This document shows positions 9,514 to 18,295 of a stretch of 64,000 nt of DNA, one piece after another (the first letter of the stretch is position 1; the number at the start of each line of letters is the position of its first letter). The stretch is taken from contig CASDWH010000021.1 in the NCBI GenBank assembly GCA_949284715.1, positions 49,528 through 113,527 of the forward strand, given 5' to 3'. The position numbers and the translations under genes are program-made. The notes beneath the pieces are model-generated. The model did not search any database. It saw only the letters and a list, made by a program, of their open reading frames with translations, and was not told the origin of the DNA. This DNA is from an uncultured bacterium. Lineage in GTDB: Bacteria > Cyanobacteriota > Vampirovibrionia > Gastranaerophilales > Gastranaerophilaceae.

Positions 9514-9534
9514 ATTTTCAGACGCCGCTTTTTT
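9501..9534 (+). terminator. Strong rho-independent terminator upstream of the HAD gene
   Basis: Thirteen-base-pair stem from AAGCGGTGTCTGA and TCAGACGCCGCTT (one G-T wobble), loop ATTT, then T-run. It ends some plus-strand transcript made between rnpB and the gene at 9572, which has no recognised source other than the small ORFs. Confidence 0.8.
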
Positions 9535-9571
9535 AATACAAAATTTTATTTTTAAAAGGAGTTGTTAATAA

Positions 9572-12184
9572 ATGAGAATACAAAAAATCGGACAGACGGG
9601 AGATAATATACAGGGGACAAAAACGCATAATAAAAGTTTTACGGCAGGGAAAGTAAACCTGTACAGCGACTTTGACGGAACATACATTCCTGCTAAATTT
9701 AACCACGACAGTGTTTGTAATTATGCCCCTCCTGTAAACAAAGGAGAGTTTAAGTCTTACTTTGATAAAATATGGGAATTATTTGGCAAACTTCGCGGAC
9801 AGGGTGAGGAAAACAAATTCAATTTTGTTATTACTACAGGAAGAAACCTTACCGAAACTAATTATTTTTTAAACAAATTAAAGCAGCAGGATTTATGGGT
9901 TCCGCTGCCGGAAAAACTTGTTACCTGTAACGGACAGGATGAGTTTTATAAGAATGTTAAAACGGAAGAAGAGTTTTACAGAACAGAGAAAGAGGCTTTT
10001 GTAAAAGAAAATGCAAACGAAGCAAAGCGTGAATATTATAAATCAAAAGGGTGGGATTATACCGGTTTAATGTCTAAACTCAAAGAGCTATTATCAAAGA
10101 AATATTATGAAAGAGAAATTGAGTTTCTGATAGGAAGCCACCCTATTTCGCAAAAAGTTAAAGATTTTCTGCGTTTGACAAATGATATAGAGTTAGAAAA
10201 ACTATTAAACGAAATAAATACTGTAAATACCGACGAAAATGGAATCAGGAAGATTTTAGAATCGAAATCAAGAGTTACCTTCCCTGATTTATCCGGCATA
10301 AAAAATGAAGAAGAAAGAGCAAAGCTTCAAAAACAAATTAATGATTATAACTGGCACATGGGTGAACTTGCACATATTGTGTATATGGAAAAAGCAAGGC
10401 GGCATGAGGTTTTAGAAAGTATACCGACAACACGTTCAAACAAGGAATACGGCGGTGGAATTTCTTTACAGAGTGCGCTCGAAAGAATTGGACTGCATAA
10501 AGATGATGATTATGTCGCATTCTCGGATGATGGAAGTCTTGGGGTGAGAATTGGTGTCAGCAAATTATATCAAGATAATGTAAAGGCATTGCTAAATAAT
10601 TCAAGAGCGTTTAAGCAGCAGCTTCCCGGCGAGTTTGAAATGACAAACCTTTCTAAAGGCTCTTATGCAGGAAAAGAGTTTGAAATCAAGCCTCCATTTA
10701 TAAATAAGTTTGAAGATACTAAAAATTTAATAAAAGACATCATAGAAAATAACAAAAACGATTTAGTTATAGTGGCAGGGGATGGTGATAATGACTGCAA
10801 AATGCTTAATATAAAGAAATATGTTTCTAACCAGCCGGGAACCTTTATTCCGGAGAATAAAAAGCAGGCAGAACTGTTTAATAATATTCCGCTCGTTGCT
10901 ATTTTTGTAGATAATCGTACAGAAAAAGAAAAACTTGAAAGCGGAACACCAATAAGTGAGCTGCTTGCAGATGCGCAATATTTTAATTATGACGGGCGTT
11001 TACGTTTTATTCATGTTGATGCAGCAGATCCTGCTAAACCACATACTCTGGAAGAAGCTATAAAGATGGCTGTTTGTGATTATGCTAAGTATAATGAAGA
11101 ATTTAAGAAAAACCTCCCGCCTGAAATACAAAAAATGGTTGAAGAGTATAAATATTCTTATCCGCATGATAAAGCTATTGATGAAAAAATGTCATCATAT
11201 TTTAATACAGAGTTGTATGAAGATAATTTTGCGCAGGAGAAAATAACAAAGATTTCTCATAATTTTGAAAGATTATTTAACTACGGCAGGCGTTATGATG
11301 TTGACAATATTGAAGATGAAGCACTTGATGAAAATTCGGAACTTGATACTCACACAAGAGAATTAGTTTTATCCGCACTATCAATTATAACAGCATCTTA
11401 TACATCACTGTTTTCCGGGCTGGATGAGAACAAAGCAAAATATCACGTTCAAAAATACTTAAAAACACGACAAGCCAAAATAAGCGACGTACAAACAAAA
11501 CTACGCAAAACAGGTGATAAGAAACGCAAGGCTGAAATAAGAGAAGAATTAAACAAACAGAACGCAGTATATAAAAAACTAAAATTATTTCTTACGGGTA
11601 AAAAACAATACATTATGCCAGAGAATATAGATAATTTTATCAAGGAAACTGAAAACAAAAAATTACAACAGAAAACACCGAAAACCAAACAAGATAAGCC
11701 GGTAAAATCAGGCAGAAAAAAACAGGAAATTCCTATTTTTAGAGAAGAGCCGCATAAACCTGTAAACATAATATTGCCTGAGGCGCCTCTAAAACCCGGA
11801 CATATAATACACCCGGGTGAATACGAACCAATTGACGTAACTATAATATTACCGGAAAAACCGGAGCCGCCCGAAGAGTTATGGCTGCCTGAGAAATATA
11901 CAGCAGAAAATACACCTAAAGATACGCCCGCTCAGCCATCATCTCCGGCTTCAACAATAGAGGAACAGCACGGGAATTCCCGCCCATCAAATAGACGAAC
12001 CAAAACAATAAAAAATAAAAATCTTCCTGCAATTATAACTGATTTTATGAAATCCAGTAAAGGTATGATTCTTTTAGCCGCAATATTTACGGCTGCATCC
12101 GCTTTTTGCGTAATAAAATGCAAAGCAGCATTTAATCAAGATAAGAGAAATAATATAGAGAATGTAATAGCAAACATTAAGTGA
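9572..12184 (+). CDS. Large HAD-superfamily protein with proline-rich linker and C-terminal membrane anchor
   Basis: An 870-residue protein. HAD motif I is DFDGT with nucleophile D33 and acid D35. Motif IV is GDGDND at 403-408, so the core resembles sucrose-phosphatase/Cof-type HAD phosphatases with a large charged insertion between. After a helical region (about 480-680) comes a proline-rich stretch with repeated ILPE and LPEKP elements (about 700-790) and a single hydrophobic helix near 833-853, which would anchor it in a membrane. The N-terminus (MRIQKI, then SFTAGK at 22-27) matches a pattern shared with neighbours. It is first in an operon with the pentapeptide-repeat and kinase-like genes (gaps of 31 and 11 bp). 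Substrate unknown. Confidence 0.65.
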   Translation: MRIQKIGQTGDNIQGTKTHNKSFTAGKVNLYSDFDGTYIPAKFNHDSVCNYAPPVNKGEFKSYFDKIWELFGKLRGQGEENKFNFVITTGRNLTETNYFLNKLKQQDLWVPLPEKLVTCNGQDEFYKNVKTEEEFYRTEKEAFVKENANEAKREYYKSKGWDYTGLMSKLKELLSKKYYEREIEFLIGSHPISQKVKDFLRLTNDIELEKLLNEINTVNTDENGIRKILESKSRVTFPDLSGIKNEEERAKLQKQINDYNWHMGELAHIVYMEKARRHEVLESIPTTRSNKEYGGGISLQSALERIGLHKDDDYVAFSDDGSLGVRIGVSKLYQDNVKALLNNSRAFKQQLPGEFEMTNLSKGSYAGKEFEIKPPFINKFEDTKNLIKDIIENNKNDLVIVAGDGDNDCKMLNIKKYVSNQPGTFIPENKKQAELFNNIPLVAIFVDNRTEKEKLESGTPISELLADAQYFNYDGRLRFIHVDAADPAKPHTLEEAIKMAVCDYAKYNEEFKKNLPPEIQKMVEEYKYSYPHDKAIDEKMSSYFNTELYEDNFAQEKITKISHNFERLFNYGRRYDVDNIEDEALDENSELDTHTRELVLSALSIITASYTSLFSGLDENKAKYHVQKYLKTRQAKISDVQTKLRKTGDKKRKAEIREELNKQNAVYKKLKLFLTGKKQYIMPENIDNFIKETENKKLQQKTPKTKQDKPVKSGRKKQEIPIFREEPHKPVNIILPEAPLKPGHIIHPGEYEPIDVTIILPEKPEPPEELWLPEKYTAENTPKDTPAQPSSPASTIEEQHGNSRPSNRRTKTIKNKNLPAIITDFMKSSKGMILLAAIFTAASAFCVIKCKAAFNQDKRNNIENVIANIK

Positions 12185-12215
12185 AAGAACTAAAAGGAAA
12201 AAGGAGCAAATCATT

Positions 12216-13799
12216 ATGAAAACACAGAGTATCAATTTAATCAGGGGAAAAGCCTCAGTCAATTTTTCACAGCCGGAAGTCAAAAATTCAAAATCAACAG
12301 TTACAACCGAACAACAGGAACAAAAGCAGCAGGAGATGCAAAAAGTTTCTGCACCGCTTATGCAAGCATACTGCGGGGTAAATTTCAAAGGCGGCGGAAA
12401 AACAAACTACCGCTGGATACCAACAGTAGCAGGATATGTTCCGCTTGTAATAGCCGCAGGTTTAGATTTGACAAGAACAATAGGTGCAGCAGCATATCCG
12501 AGGCTTGTGTGCAGAGACAGCGACTGGACAAATGTTAATATGACAGATGTTTATGCAAAAGAGGCTCAACTTACAAATTCAAATTTCCAGAATACACAGA
12601 TGTCCGGGGTCGAACTCCATAATTCTGATTTATCAAAGTCAAGATTTGACGGTGTAATCGCAAATTTGGGCAGGTTTTCTCATTCAAATTTCTACGACAC
12701 ATACCTGTTAAATTCTGATTTCCAAAAAGCAAATTTCCAAGGCGCAAAATTCAAATGGGCAACAATAAAGAACTCAAATTTCAGCAATGCAAATTTTGCA
12801 GGCGCTGATTTAAGCGAAATATGGAGTGTTGATGATGAATCCATATTTACAGGCGCGTTATATGATAGAGATACCATTTTTAAATCTGGTTTTGATCCGG
12901 ATTTAAGGGGCATGATAAAAATTGAAAAAGGTGTTAATTTAAAAATGCTTCCGGGTGAAATACAACAGATATTTTCGAGGGTCAGCGTAAAGCCGTATAA
13001 AAATGAGTTTCCATATGATTTATCAAGTTCAGATTTTTCAGAAGCCGATATGCAGGAGGGGAAATTTGATAAAATTGATTTTTCAGGAAGCAGTTTTGAA
13101 GATACAATAGGGAAAGGCTCAATATTTATTGATTGCGATATGTCAAATTGTGTATTTAATGAAAACAGCGATTTTTCGGAAGGCAGTTTTAATAATTCAG
13201 TATTTTTAAATACACGTTTTAACGGCGCAAATTTAGCAAAATCTAACTTTATAGGAGCTGATTTATCTGGTTCGGATTTTGCTGAACTACCGGACAGCAA
13301 GGTTGCAGGAAGTATTTATGATTTATCCACCTCTTTCCCTGAAGGGTATGAACCGCAAGAACACGGGCTTGTTCCTGCCGGAAGAAATGCAGACATGCGT
13401 GATAGAAAATTTTCTCACATGAAAGTGCGTCAAAGTTTGTGTCCGGATGAGCAGTTTGATTTTTCAGGAGCAAAGCTAAACCGTGCAGATTTTTCACAGG
13501 CAGAAATAGAGAAGGCTGTATTTAAGAATGCAAAATTGCAGGATGCCTGCTTAAAAGAAGCTGTTATGAAGAATGCTGATTTTGAGGGTGCAACATTGTT
13601 TGGTGCAAATCTTATCGGCGGTGATTTCAGAAATTCAAATTTCAGAAATGCAAATTTAAGATGGGCAAATATGAAAGGTGCAAACCTTGTCGGTGCTGAC
13701 TTTACAGGTGCTACTTATACAAATAATGCAACAGTATTTCCTGACGGATTTAATCCTAAGGCTCACGGAATGATTGAAATTCCCTTAAAATCTGCTTAA
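12216..13799 (+). CDS. Pentapeptide-repeat protein
   Basis: A 527-residue protein dominated by A(D/N)LXX-like pentapeptides in three blocks, about residues 105-200, 265-350 and 400-505. Each block ends with a similar spacer containing a FP.GF(N/D)P or YEP turn. Such repeats form right-handed quadrilateral beta helices; known roles include DNA mimicry and protein binding, but no function follows from the fold. The N-terminus MKTQSI and the NFKG at 56-59 follow the pattern shared with the genes on either side. An AAAGGAG ribosome binding site precedes the ATG. Middle gene of the 9572-15511 operon. Confidence 0.8.
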   Translation: MKTQSINLIRGKASVNFSQPEVKNSKSTVTTEQQEQKQQEMQKVSAPLMQAYCGVNFKGGGKTNYRWIPTVAGYVPLVIAAGLDLTRTIGAAAYPRLVCRDSDWTNVNMTDVYAKEAQLTNSNFQNTQMSGVELHNSDLSKSRFDGVIANLGRFSHSNFYDTYLLNSDFQKANFQGAKFKWATIKNSNFSNANFAGADLSEIWSVDDESIFTGALYDRDTIFKSGFDPDLRGMIKIEKGVNLKMLPGEIQQIFSRVSVKPYKNEFPYDLSSSDFSEADMQEGKFDKIDFSGSSFEDTIGKGSIFIDCDMSNCVFNENSDFSEGSFNNSVFLNTRFNGANLAKSNFIGADLSGSDFAELPDSKVAGSIYDLSTSFPEGYEPQEHGLVPAGRNADMRDRKFSHMKVRQSLCPDEQFDFSGAKLNRADFSQAEIEKAVFKNAKLQDACLKEAVMKNADFEGATLFGANLIGGDFRNSNFRNANLRWANMKGANLVGADFTGATYTNNATVFPDGFNPKAHGMIEIPLKSA

Positions 13800-13810
13800 C
13801 AGGGGGCAAA

Positions 13811-15511
13811 ATGAAAATATTTAGTATACAGAGTAATAACTATTCAAGGTTACAGTACCGGCCTGATTTTACCAGCAAAGTAAAAAAGGTGAATTACGGA
13901 CAAATTAACGACAAATTTAAAGATAAAGTAGATAAGTTTGATGACGGCGACAAATCAGAAGCAAAATATCTCGGACACGGAATGTTTGCAAGTGTCTACC
14001 GGTTTTTAGGTACAAATTTTGTAATCAAAAAATTTAACAAAGATGTATCCAAAGAAGACAGCCGGCAGGAAGCAAAAATGCTTGCAAAGGTTGGTGCTGT
14101 CCCTGGTTCGCAGCAGCTTATGGCGCAGGTTACAACAGAAAATAACAATGAGTATTTAATCTCGACATTTATTAAAGGCGAAGAGCCGGATCCAGTTGAA
14201 AATCCTTTTAAACTCCAGCCGCTCAGAAGCTTTATGAATACGCTTTATGAACTGGATAAGAAAGGGGTATATCACAACGACCTTAATACAGGTAATTGTA
14301 AGGTTGATCCTCAAACAGGCCAAATAGGGTTAATAGATTATCAATTTGCGTGCGATATGAAACCCGAAGAGGGAATTGATGCTGACGGGTATTTACTGTT
14401 CCCAAAAGAAACACTTCCTGCTAATCTCCAGATGTTTGAGATGGCAACATTACCGCCTTATATAAAGAAACTGGGAAGATATCAGGCGCCTGACTTTTTT
14501 AAGGATTATTTAAAATTAAAAGGAGAATATTACAGAAACAGATATTACTATTATAAGAACGCCAATATTCCTGATATAACACAGGAAAATCTGGATTATG
14601 AACGGTTATCATCTGTAGTTTTACGCAAACCAACTGAAAAAATTATACAGATATATGCAAAAAAATTACAGGTATTTCAATCCTTCCGGCATGCCTTTGG
14701 ACTGGTTGATGAAAATACTCGTTTACAGAAACGTCCGAACTTAACTGAAGCGATACCTGCATATTTGTATGCATCTGCGCAAGCTGCGGATTATCGGGAT
14801 AAGATAGACGAACTGATGAATTCTACGTCTGATTTAAATACACAAAATTTAATGAAGATAGAAAAAAAAGTTGCGGAATTCTGGCTGGAATTGCTTTCTT
14901 CAAGCGCTCTGGGATGTTCACAATGGTTTGTCAGAAACGCTGTAGACCGTTTACTGCCGGGCGGAAAAGATGCATATCCTGAAAAGATTGACTATTACTG
15001 GAATCACAGTTATCAAAAGGTGAATGATATATATTCTTTAATTGCCGGCGATAAACAACCTGAAAAAGCTGATGTCCTGCGTTTTCCGTCAGATTCGGAA
15101 TTAGAGCCTGATTATAAGCAGCTATTTAATATGACCGATGATTTTTCTAACCGATACATCGACAGAGAGGACAATAAATTATTTGCAAGGTTTAAATCAC
15201 AGTTTAATCTTTATAAAAATGCGTTAGACAGCGGCAAAGTAATTTTACTTCCTGCTCTGCATATTTTTGCAATGTACGGAGCATTTATGCTATATAAACA
15301 CGGAAATTCTAATCGGGCATTCCGCATATACGAAAAACTTGATAAAATGTCAGAGCCGCTTTTTAAAGCCGTTATAGATGCTGTAAAAGGAGAAGGCGGG
15401 GTATTAACTACGATTATAAAAAATGACCCGTCACTGAACAAATTTAACGATTACGGGCGCATGACAAACCGTAAATTTTCGGATTTTATAAAAAATAGTT
15501 ATATTTATTAA
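13811..15511 (+). CDS. Atypical protein-kinase-like protein with long unknown C-terminus
   Basis: The first 180 residues carry a recognisable kinase core: GHGMFASVY (55-63) as glycine loop, the ATP lysine in VIKK (73-74), HNDLNTGN with catalytic D157 and N162, and IDYQ with metal-binding D176 in place of DFG. The HNDLN.GN form is closer to Kdo/APH-type or Rio-like kinases than to Hanks kinases. The remaining 380 residues are mostly helical and unrecognised. N-terminus MKIFSI plus DFTSK at 19-23 follows the local pattern. Last gene of the operon with the HAD and pentapeptide proteins, so the three may act together. Substrate could be protein or small molecule. Confidence 0.6.
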   Translation: MKIFSIQSNNYSRLQYRPDFTSKVKKVNYGQINDKFKDKVDKFDDGDKSEAKYLGHGMFASVYRFLGTNFVIKKFNKDVSKEDSRQEAKMLAKVGAVPGSQQLMAQVTTENNNEYLISTFIKGEEPDPVENPFKLQPLRSFMNTLYELDKKGVYHNDLNTGNCKVDPQTGQIGLIDYQFACDMKPEEGIDADGYLLFPKETLPANLQMFEMATLPPYIKKLGRYQAPDFFKDYLKLKGEYYRNRYYYYKNANIPDITQENLDYERLSSVVLRKPTEKIIQIYAKKLQVFQSFRHAFGLVDENTRLQKRPNLTEAIPAYLYASAQAADYRDKIDELMNSTSDLNTQNLMKIEKKVAEFWLELLSSSALGCSQWFVRNAVDRLLPGGKDAYPEKIDYYWNHSYQKVNDIYSLIAGDKQPEKADVLRFPSDSELEPDYKQLFNMTDDFSNRYIDREDNKLFARFKSQFNLYKNALDSGKVILLPALHIFAMYGAFMLYKHGNSNRAFRIYEKLDKMSEPLFKAVIDAVKGEGGVLTTIIKNDPSLNKFNDYGRMTNRKFSDFIKNSYIY

Positions 15512-15536
15512 GGTAAATTCTGCATTCTTTTTAATA

Positions 15537-15579
15537 AAAAAGTTTTTTACAATTGTTTACAAATTGTAGAAAACTTTTT
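15537..15579. terminator. Terminator hairpin after the kinase-like gene
   Basis: Eighteen-base arms (15537-15554 and 15562-15579) pair along their whole length with one G-T wobble around the loop GTTTACA, and both flanks are A/T runs, so it could stop transcription in both directions. AT-rich stem, hence less certain than GC-rich ones. Confidence 0.6.
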
Positions 15580-15701
15580 ATGTTTCTACTCCATTGGTAG
15601 GAGTGATTTGTAACTTAAGTATAAATTTTTGTAAAAAAATCAAAAAAATCCTAAAGTTTTTCAAAATTGTGCCGTAATACTAAATATAAGTAGAGATTAT
15701 T

Positions 15702-17102
15702 ATGGAAGGACAAAACATGCCGGAAGACCAAAATGGAGTATCTTTGTTTGGCAGAACTCTTGATCTGATGGAAGGCGACCCGATGGAAGAAATTTTTGCC
15801 CTCAACCTCGGGGACTTTATATCAGAGTATTTTATATCGGATGAGCTTGCTACAAAGATAGGTAAAGATATCCGCTCTAAATCCGAAAAACTATCATCAC
15901 AATTAAAAGAACTTATATCAATATATTCTCTTGATAATACCCTTCGTGTTTTAGGTTTTAACTCCAAAGAAGAGTATGTCATATATAATGCTATTGCAAA
16001 AACAATGACTCAAATCCTTGATATAGATGTTTGTCATATATACCTGACAAAAGAATTTGCCAGAGAATTCCAAAATTCAGACAAAGATTTGCCGCTTGTC
16101 GGAACCTCATTAGAATTTGATTATAATATTTATGATAAAGATTTAGGCTACAAATTATCACGTAAAAATGTTGTTGTTACTGCCTATAAAACAATAAAAC
16201 CGATTGAAATAGAAAATATTACCGATTGTACAACTTTTAAACCTATAAAAGAACTAAATGAAGATAAGGTTAAATCATTACTTGCGGTTCCTATGCACAA
16301 CAATGCTAACATTGTCGGCGTGGTTGTCATAGAAAACTATAAACCCAAAAGAATAAAACGGTCTTATCTTAAACTGCTGCAATCAATAGCAAGCCTTTTT
16401 GGAACCTCACTTTCATTACAAAAGTCTATTGATTCCACCCAGGAACTCTTAGATGATGACACTGCATCGGTACCGGAACTCCAGCACAAACGGGCAGAAT
16501 TAACCGCTCTTATCGGTGATTTGGGAGATAATCAGCAGTCATTTGTCGAAAAATTAGTTAAGGCGGTTGATGATAAAGGACAGTATAAAGTTGCACACTC
16601 TCAAAATGTTGCAAAATTATCCCGTAAAATTTGTAATCAGCTTCACCTGAACGAAAAAACAACCGATTTGATATATTATGCAGGGCTGCTGCAAAATATA
16701 GGAAGAATTACACTTCCTGAGTCTTTATTTACCTCTGATAAAAAACTAACAAAAGAGGAATGGGAAAAACTACAAAATCATCCAAACGTAGGTGTTAACC
16801 TCTTAATGAATATAAATTTCTTATCAGAAGTTATTCCGTATATTCATTATCACAAGGAAAGATGGGACGGCAGAGGCGAGCCTGAAGGATTAAAAGGGAA
16901 TTCCATACCTCTGGGTTCAAGAATTATTGCAGTTGCCGATGCTTATTGCGCAATGATTTCTGATCGTGCATACAGAGCCGCAATGCCAAAAGAAGAAGCA
17001 ATTAGAATTATAAAAGAAGAATCCGGTGTAAAATGGGATCCTGTAGTAGTGGAAGCCCTTTTGGAAGTAATTAAAAAAGGCCCGCATAAAAATAAATCTT
17101 AA
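15702..17102 (+). CDS. GAF domain plus degenerate HD-GYP domain protein
   Basis: A 466-residue cytoplasmic protein. A GAF-like sensor lies at about 95-240 and an HD-GYP domain at about 285-455. HD-GYP domains normally hydrolyse c-di-GMP. Here the metal-binding HD pair is replaced by Q331-N332 in GLLQNIGRI and GYP is GEP (392-394). H299, H360, the HYHKERWDG stretch and ADAY remain. The loss of HD suggests a catalytically weak or inactive domain kept for binding or signalling. The first 90 residues are acidic and unrecognised. Single gene with a structured region downstream. Confidence 0.75.
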   Translation: MEGQNMPEDQNGVSLFGRTLDLMEGDPMEEIFALNLGDFISEYFISDELATKIGKDIRSKSEKLSSQLKELISIYSLDNTLRVLGFNSKEEYVIYNAIAKTMTQILDIDVCHIYLTKEFAREFQNSDKDLPLVGTSLEFDYNIYDKDLGYKLSRKNVVVTAYKTIKPIEIENITDCTTFKPIKELNEDKVKSLLAVPMHNNANIVGVVVIENYKPKRIKRSYLKLLQSIASLFGTSLSLQKSIDSTQELLDDDTASVPELQHKRAELTALIGDLGDNQQSFVEKLVKAVDDKGQYKVAHSQNVAKLSRKICNQLHLNEKTTDLIYYAGLLQNIGRITLPESLFTSDKKLTKEEWEKLQNHPNVGVNLLMNINFLSEVIPYIHYHKERWDGRGEPEGLKGNSIPLGSRIIAVADAYCAMISDRAYRAAMPKEEAIRIIKEESGVKWDPVVVEALLEVIKKGPHKNKS

Positions 17103-17119
17103 TAAAAGAGGATGCGGAA

Positions 17120-17337
17120 AAAGTCGAAAAATGACAATTTTGAAGAAATCTTGCTTGCCGGCATAAAACGGCATTTCGGCATTTGACTTCGCAAATGTCT
17201 TCAGCCTCTGCCGGCAATACGCTTTTCAAATCCGACTTTAGGTGTGTGAACATCAGGTCGTGTGCGGGATAGCACACAACCTGATGTGTAACCGTTCCCC
17301 GAGTTTGCGAGAAAAATGTATATTTTTCCGCAAACTC
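17120..17337. other. Highly structured intergenic element (RNA or palindromic repeat unit)
   Basis: The 303-bp gap 17103-17405 has no gene but several nested inverted repeats. AAAGTCG (17120-17126) pairs with CGACTTT (17233-17239), enclosing TTGCCGGCA (17155-17163) with TGCCGGCAA (17209-17217). A 15-base pair with one mismatch follows (17251-17265 with 17272-17286, arm CATCAGGT). The last is GAGTTTGCG (17301-17309) with CGCAAACTC (17329-17337), extended by GAAAAAT/ATTTTTC. This is a multi-stem fold of about 220 bases. It could be a noncoding RNA, a leader for the 17406 gene, or a mobile palindromic element. No known RNA family was recognised. Confidence 0.45.
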
Positions 17338-17405
17338 AAAAGGCAATTTTTCCGATTTAAAATACTTTATATATATAAGAGTATTGGACATTAAGGGAAA
17401 AAGAT

Positions 17406-17957
17406 ATGCCGGATAGAGATAAAAACATTGATACTTTCGGAACACTTCAAAATTTTATAAATTTTGACGGGACAGGGACTTCAATGGCAACAGCGGGTGT
17501 AAAACTTGCTGACGGAGTAACGATTGAACAATCTATTTCAAAAGATTGGAATGACGCAGGAAAAATTACGGCCTTTAAAGGTGTTACGGATTTAAAAACA
17601 TCAAATAAGGCTGCTGATTTAGGCAGGCGGGCATCACTTAACTTCACCACCCGTACAAGATTTTCATATAACAATGACGGCGGAGCGCTGGCAGAAAGAC
17701 TTGCTCTGGGCGTTAATTTCCCCGTATCAGAACATGTATCTTTATATTTCACACCGAATTCAACAACTACATATAATTTCAAAACCGGTAAATTGTCAGA
17801 GCCGACTTTAAGCGTATACAGCGGTGCAAATATAAATTTTAAAATGATGGGTAACGATTGTACTCTTACCGCGGAAGGACAGGCTTATGATTTAATAAGA
17901 AAGCCGACAGCGGCTTCTAAAACAGGATTTAATTTAATGTTTAAAATGAATTTTTAG
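17406..17957 (+). CDS. Unknown 183-residue protein, beta-rich
   Basis: Not recognised. The sequence alternates polar and hydrophobic residues in several stretches (for example RASLNFTTRTRFSYN and HVSLYFTPNSTTTYNF) and ends KTGFNLMFKMNF with a terminal phenylalanine. This looks like beta strands of an outer-membrane or autotransporter-like barrel. No signal peptide is seen at the chosen start, so either the true N-terminus differs or the protein is not exported by Sec. Its promoter may lie in the AT-rich stretch at 17363-17390. It ends in its own terminator. Confidence 0.5.
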   Translation: MPDRDKNIDTFGTLQNFINFDGTGTSMATAGVKLADGVTIEQSISKDWNDAGKITAFKGVTDLKTSNKAADLGRRASLNFTTRTRFSYNNDGGALAERLALGVNFPVSEHVSLYFTPNSTTTYNFKTGKLSEPTLSVYSGANINFKMMGNDCTLTAEGQAYDLIRKPTAASKTGFNLMFKMNF

Positions 17958-17984
17958 GTTAGTTAGTTGTATGTAGGGTTTGTT

Positions 17985-18022
17985 CCGCCGGCTAAAAAAT
18001 CCAGCCGGCGGTTAATTTTTTT
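17985..18022 (+). terminator. Terminator after the 17406 gene
   Basis: Stem CCGCCGGCT with AGCCGGCGG, loop of nine bases, then a T-run at 18015-18022. Confidence 0.85.
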
Positions 18023-18128
18023 GTATGGTAATTAATTCTAAAGAATTACCACAAAAGAGTTAATGACACTTAAAAAAATAGTTCTTTCGGGGATGAAAAA
18101 CACCCTGAAAACAAGTTAACATATACAT

Positions 18129-18208
18129 GTAAGTCGGTCACACCAAATGACAGATTTCGGGGTTACGAAAGATTTATAAATTTTTGCATTCTTGATGGGT
18201 CGGCTTAC
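18129..18208. other. Structured stretch in the 17958-18295 gap, possible small RNA
   Basis: GTAAGTCGGTC (18129-18139) can pair with GGTCGGCTTAC (18198-18208) over eleven positions including G-T wobbles. Inside it TTTCG (18155-18159) pairs with CGAAA (18166-18170). The gap also holds a GGTAATT/AATTACC hairpin (18027-18050). No protein gene is seen between the terminators at 17985-18022 and 18255-18279, and no RNA family was recognised. Confidence 0.3.
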
Positions 18209-18254
18209 GCTTTATAATTTTTATATTATAACTTTATTTTAGTTTTGTTTCGAC

Positions 18255-18279
18255 AAAAACGCCCGGCAAGGGCGTTTTT
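18255..18279. terminator. Bidirectional terminator between 17406 region and the minus-strand 18296 gene
   Basis: Perfect stem AAAAACGCCC / GGGCGTTTTT with loop GGCAA, with T-run on either strand. It sits 17 bases after the stop of the minus-strand gene. Confidence 0.85.
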
Positions 18280-18295
18280 GATTGCTTGATTAAAA

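Noticed and set aside
12692..13300. 202-codon minus-strand frame
   Set aside because: Mirror image of the pentapeptide repeats, whose regular codons leave the antisense frame open.
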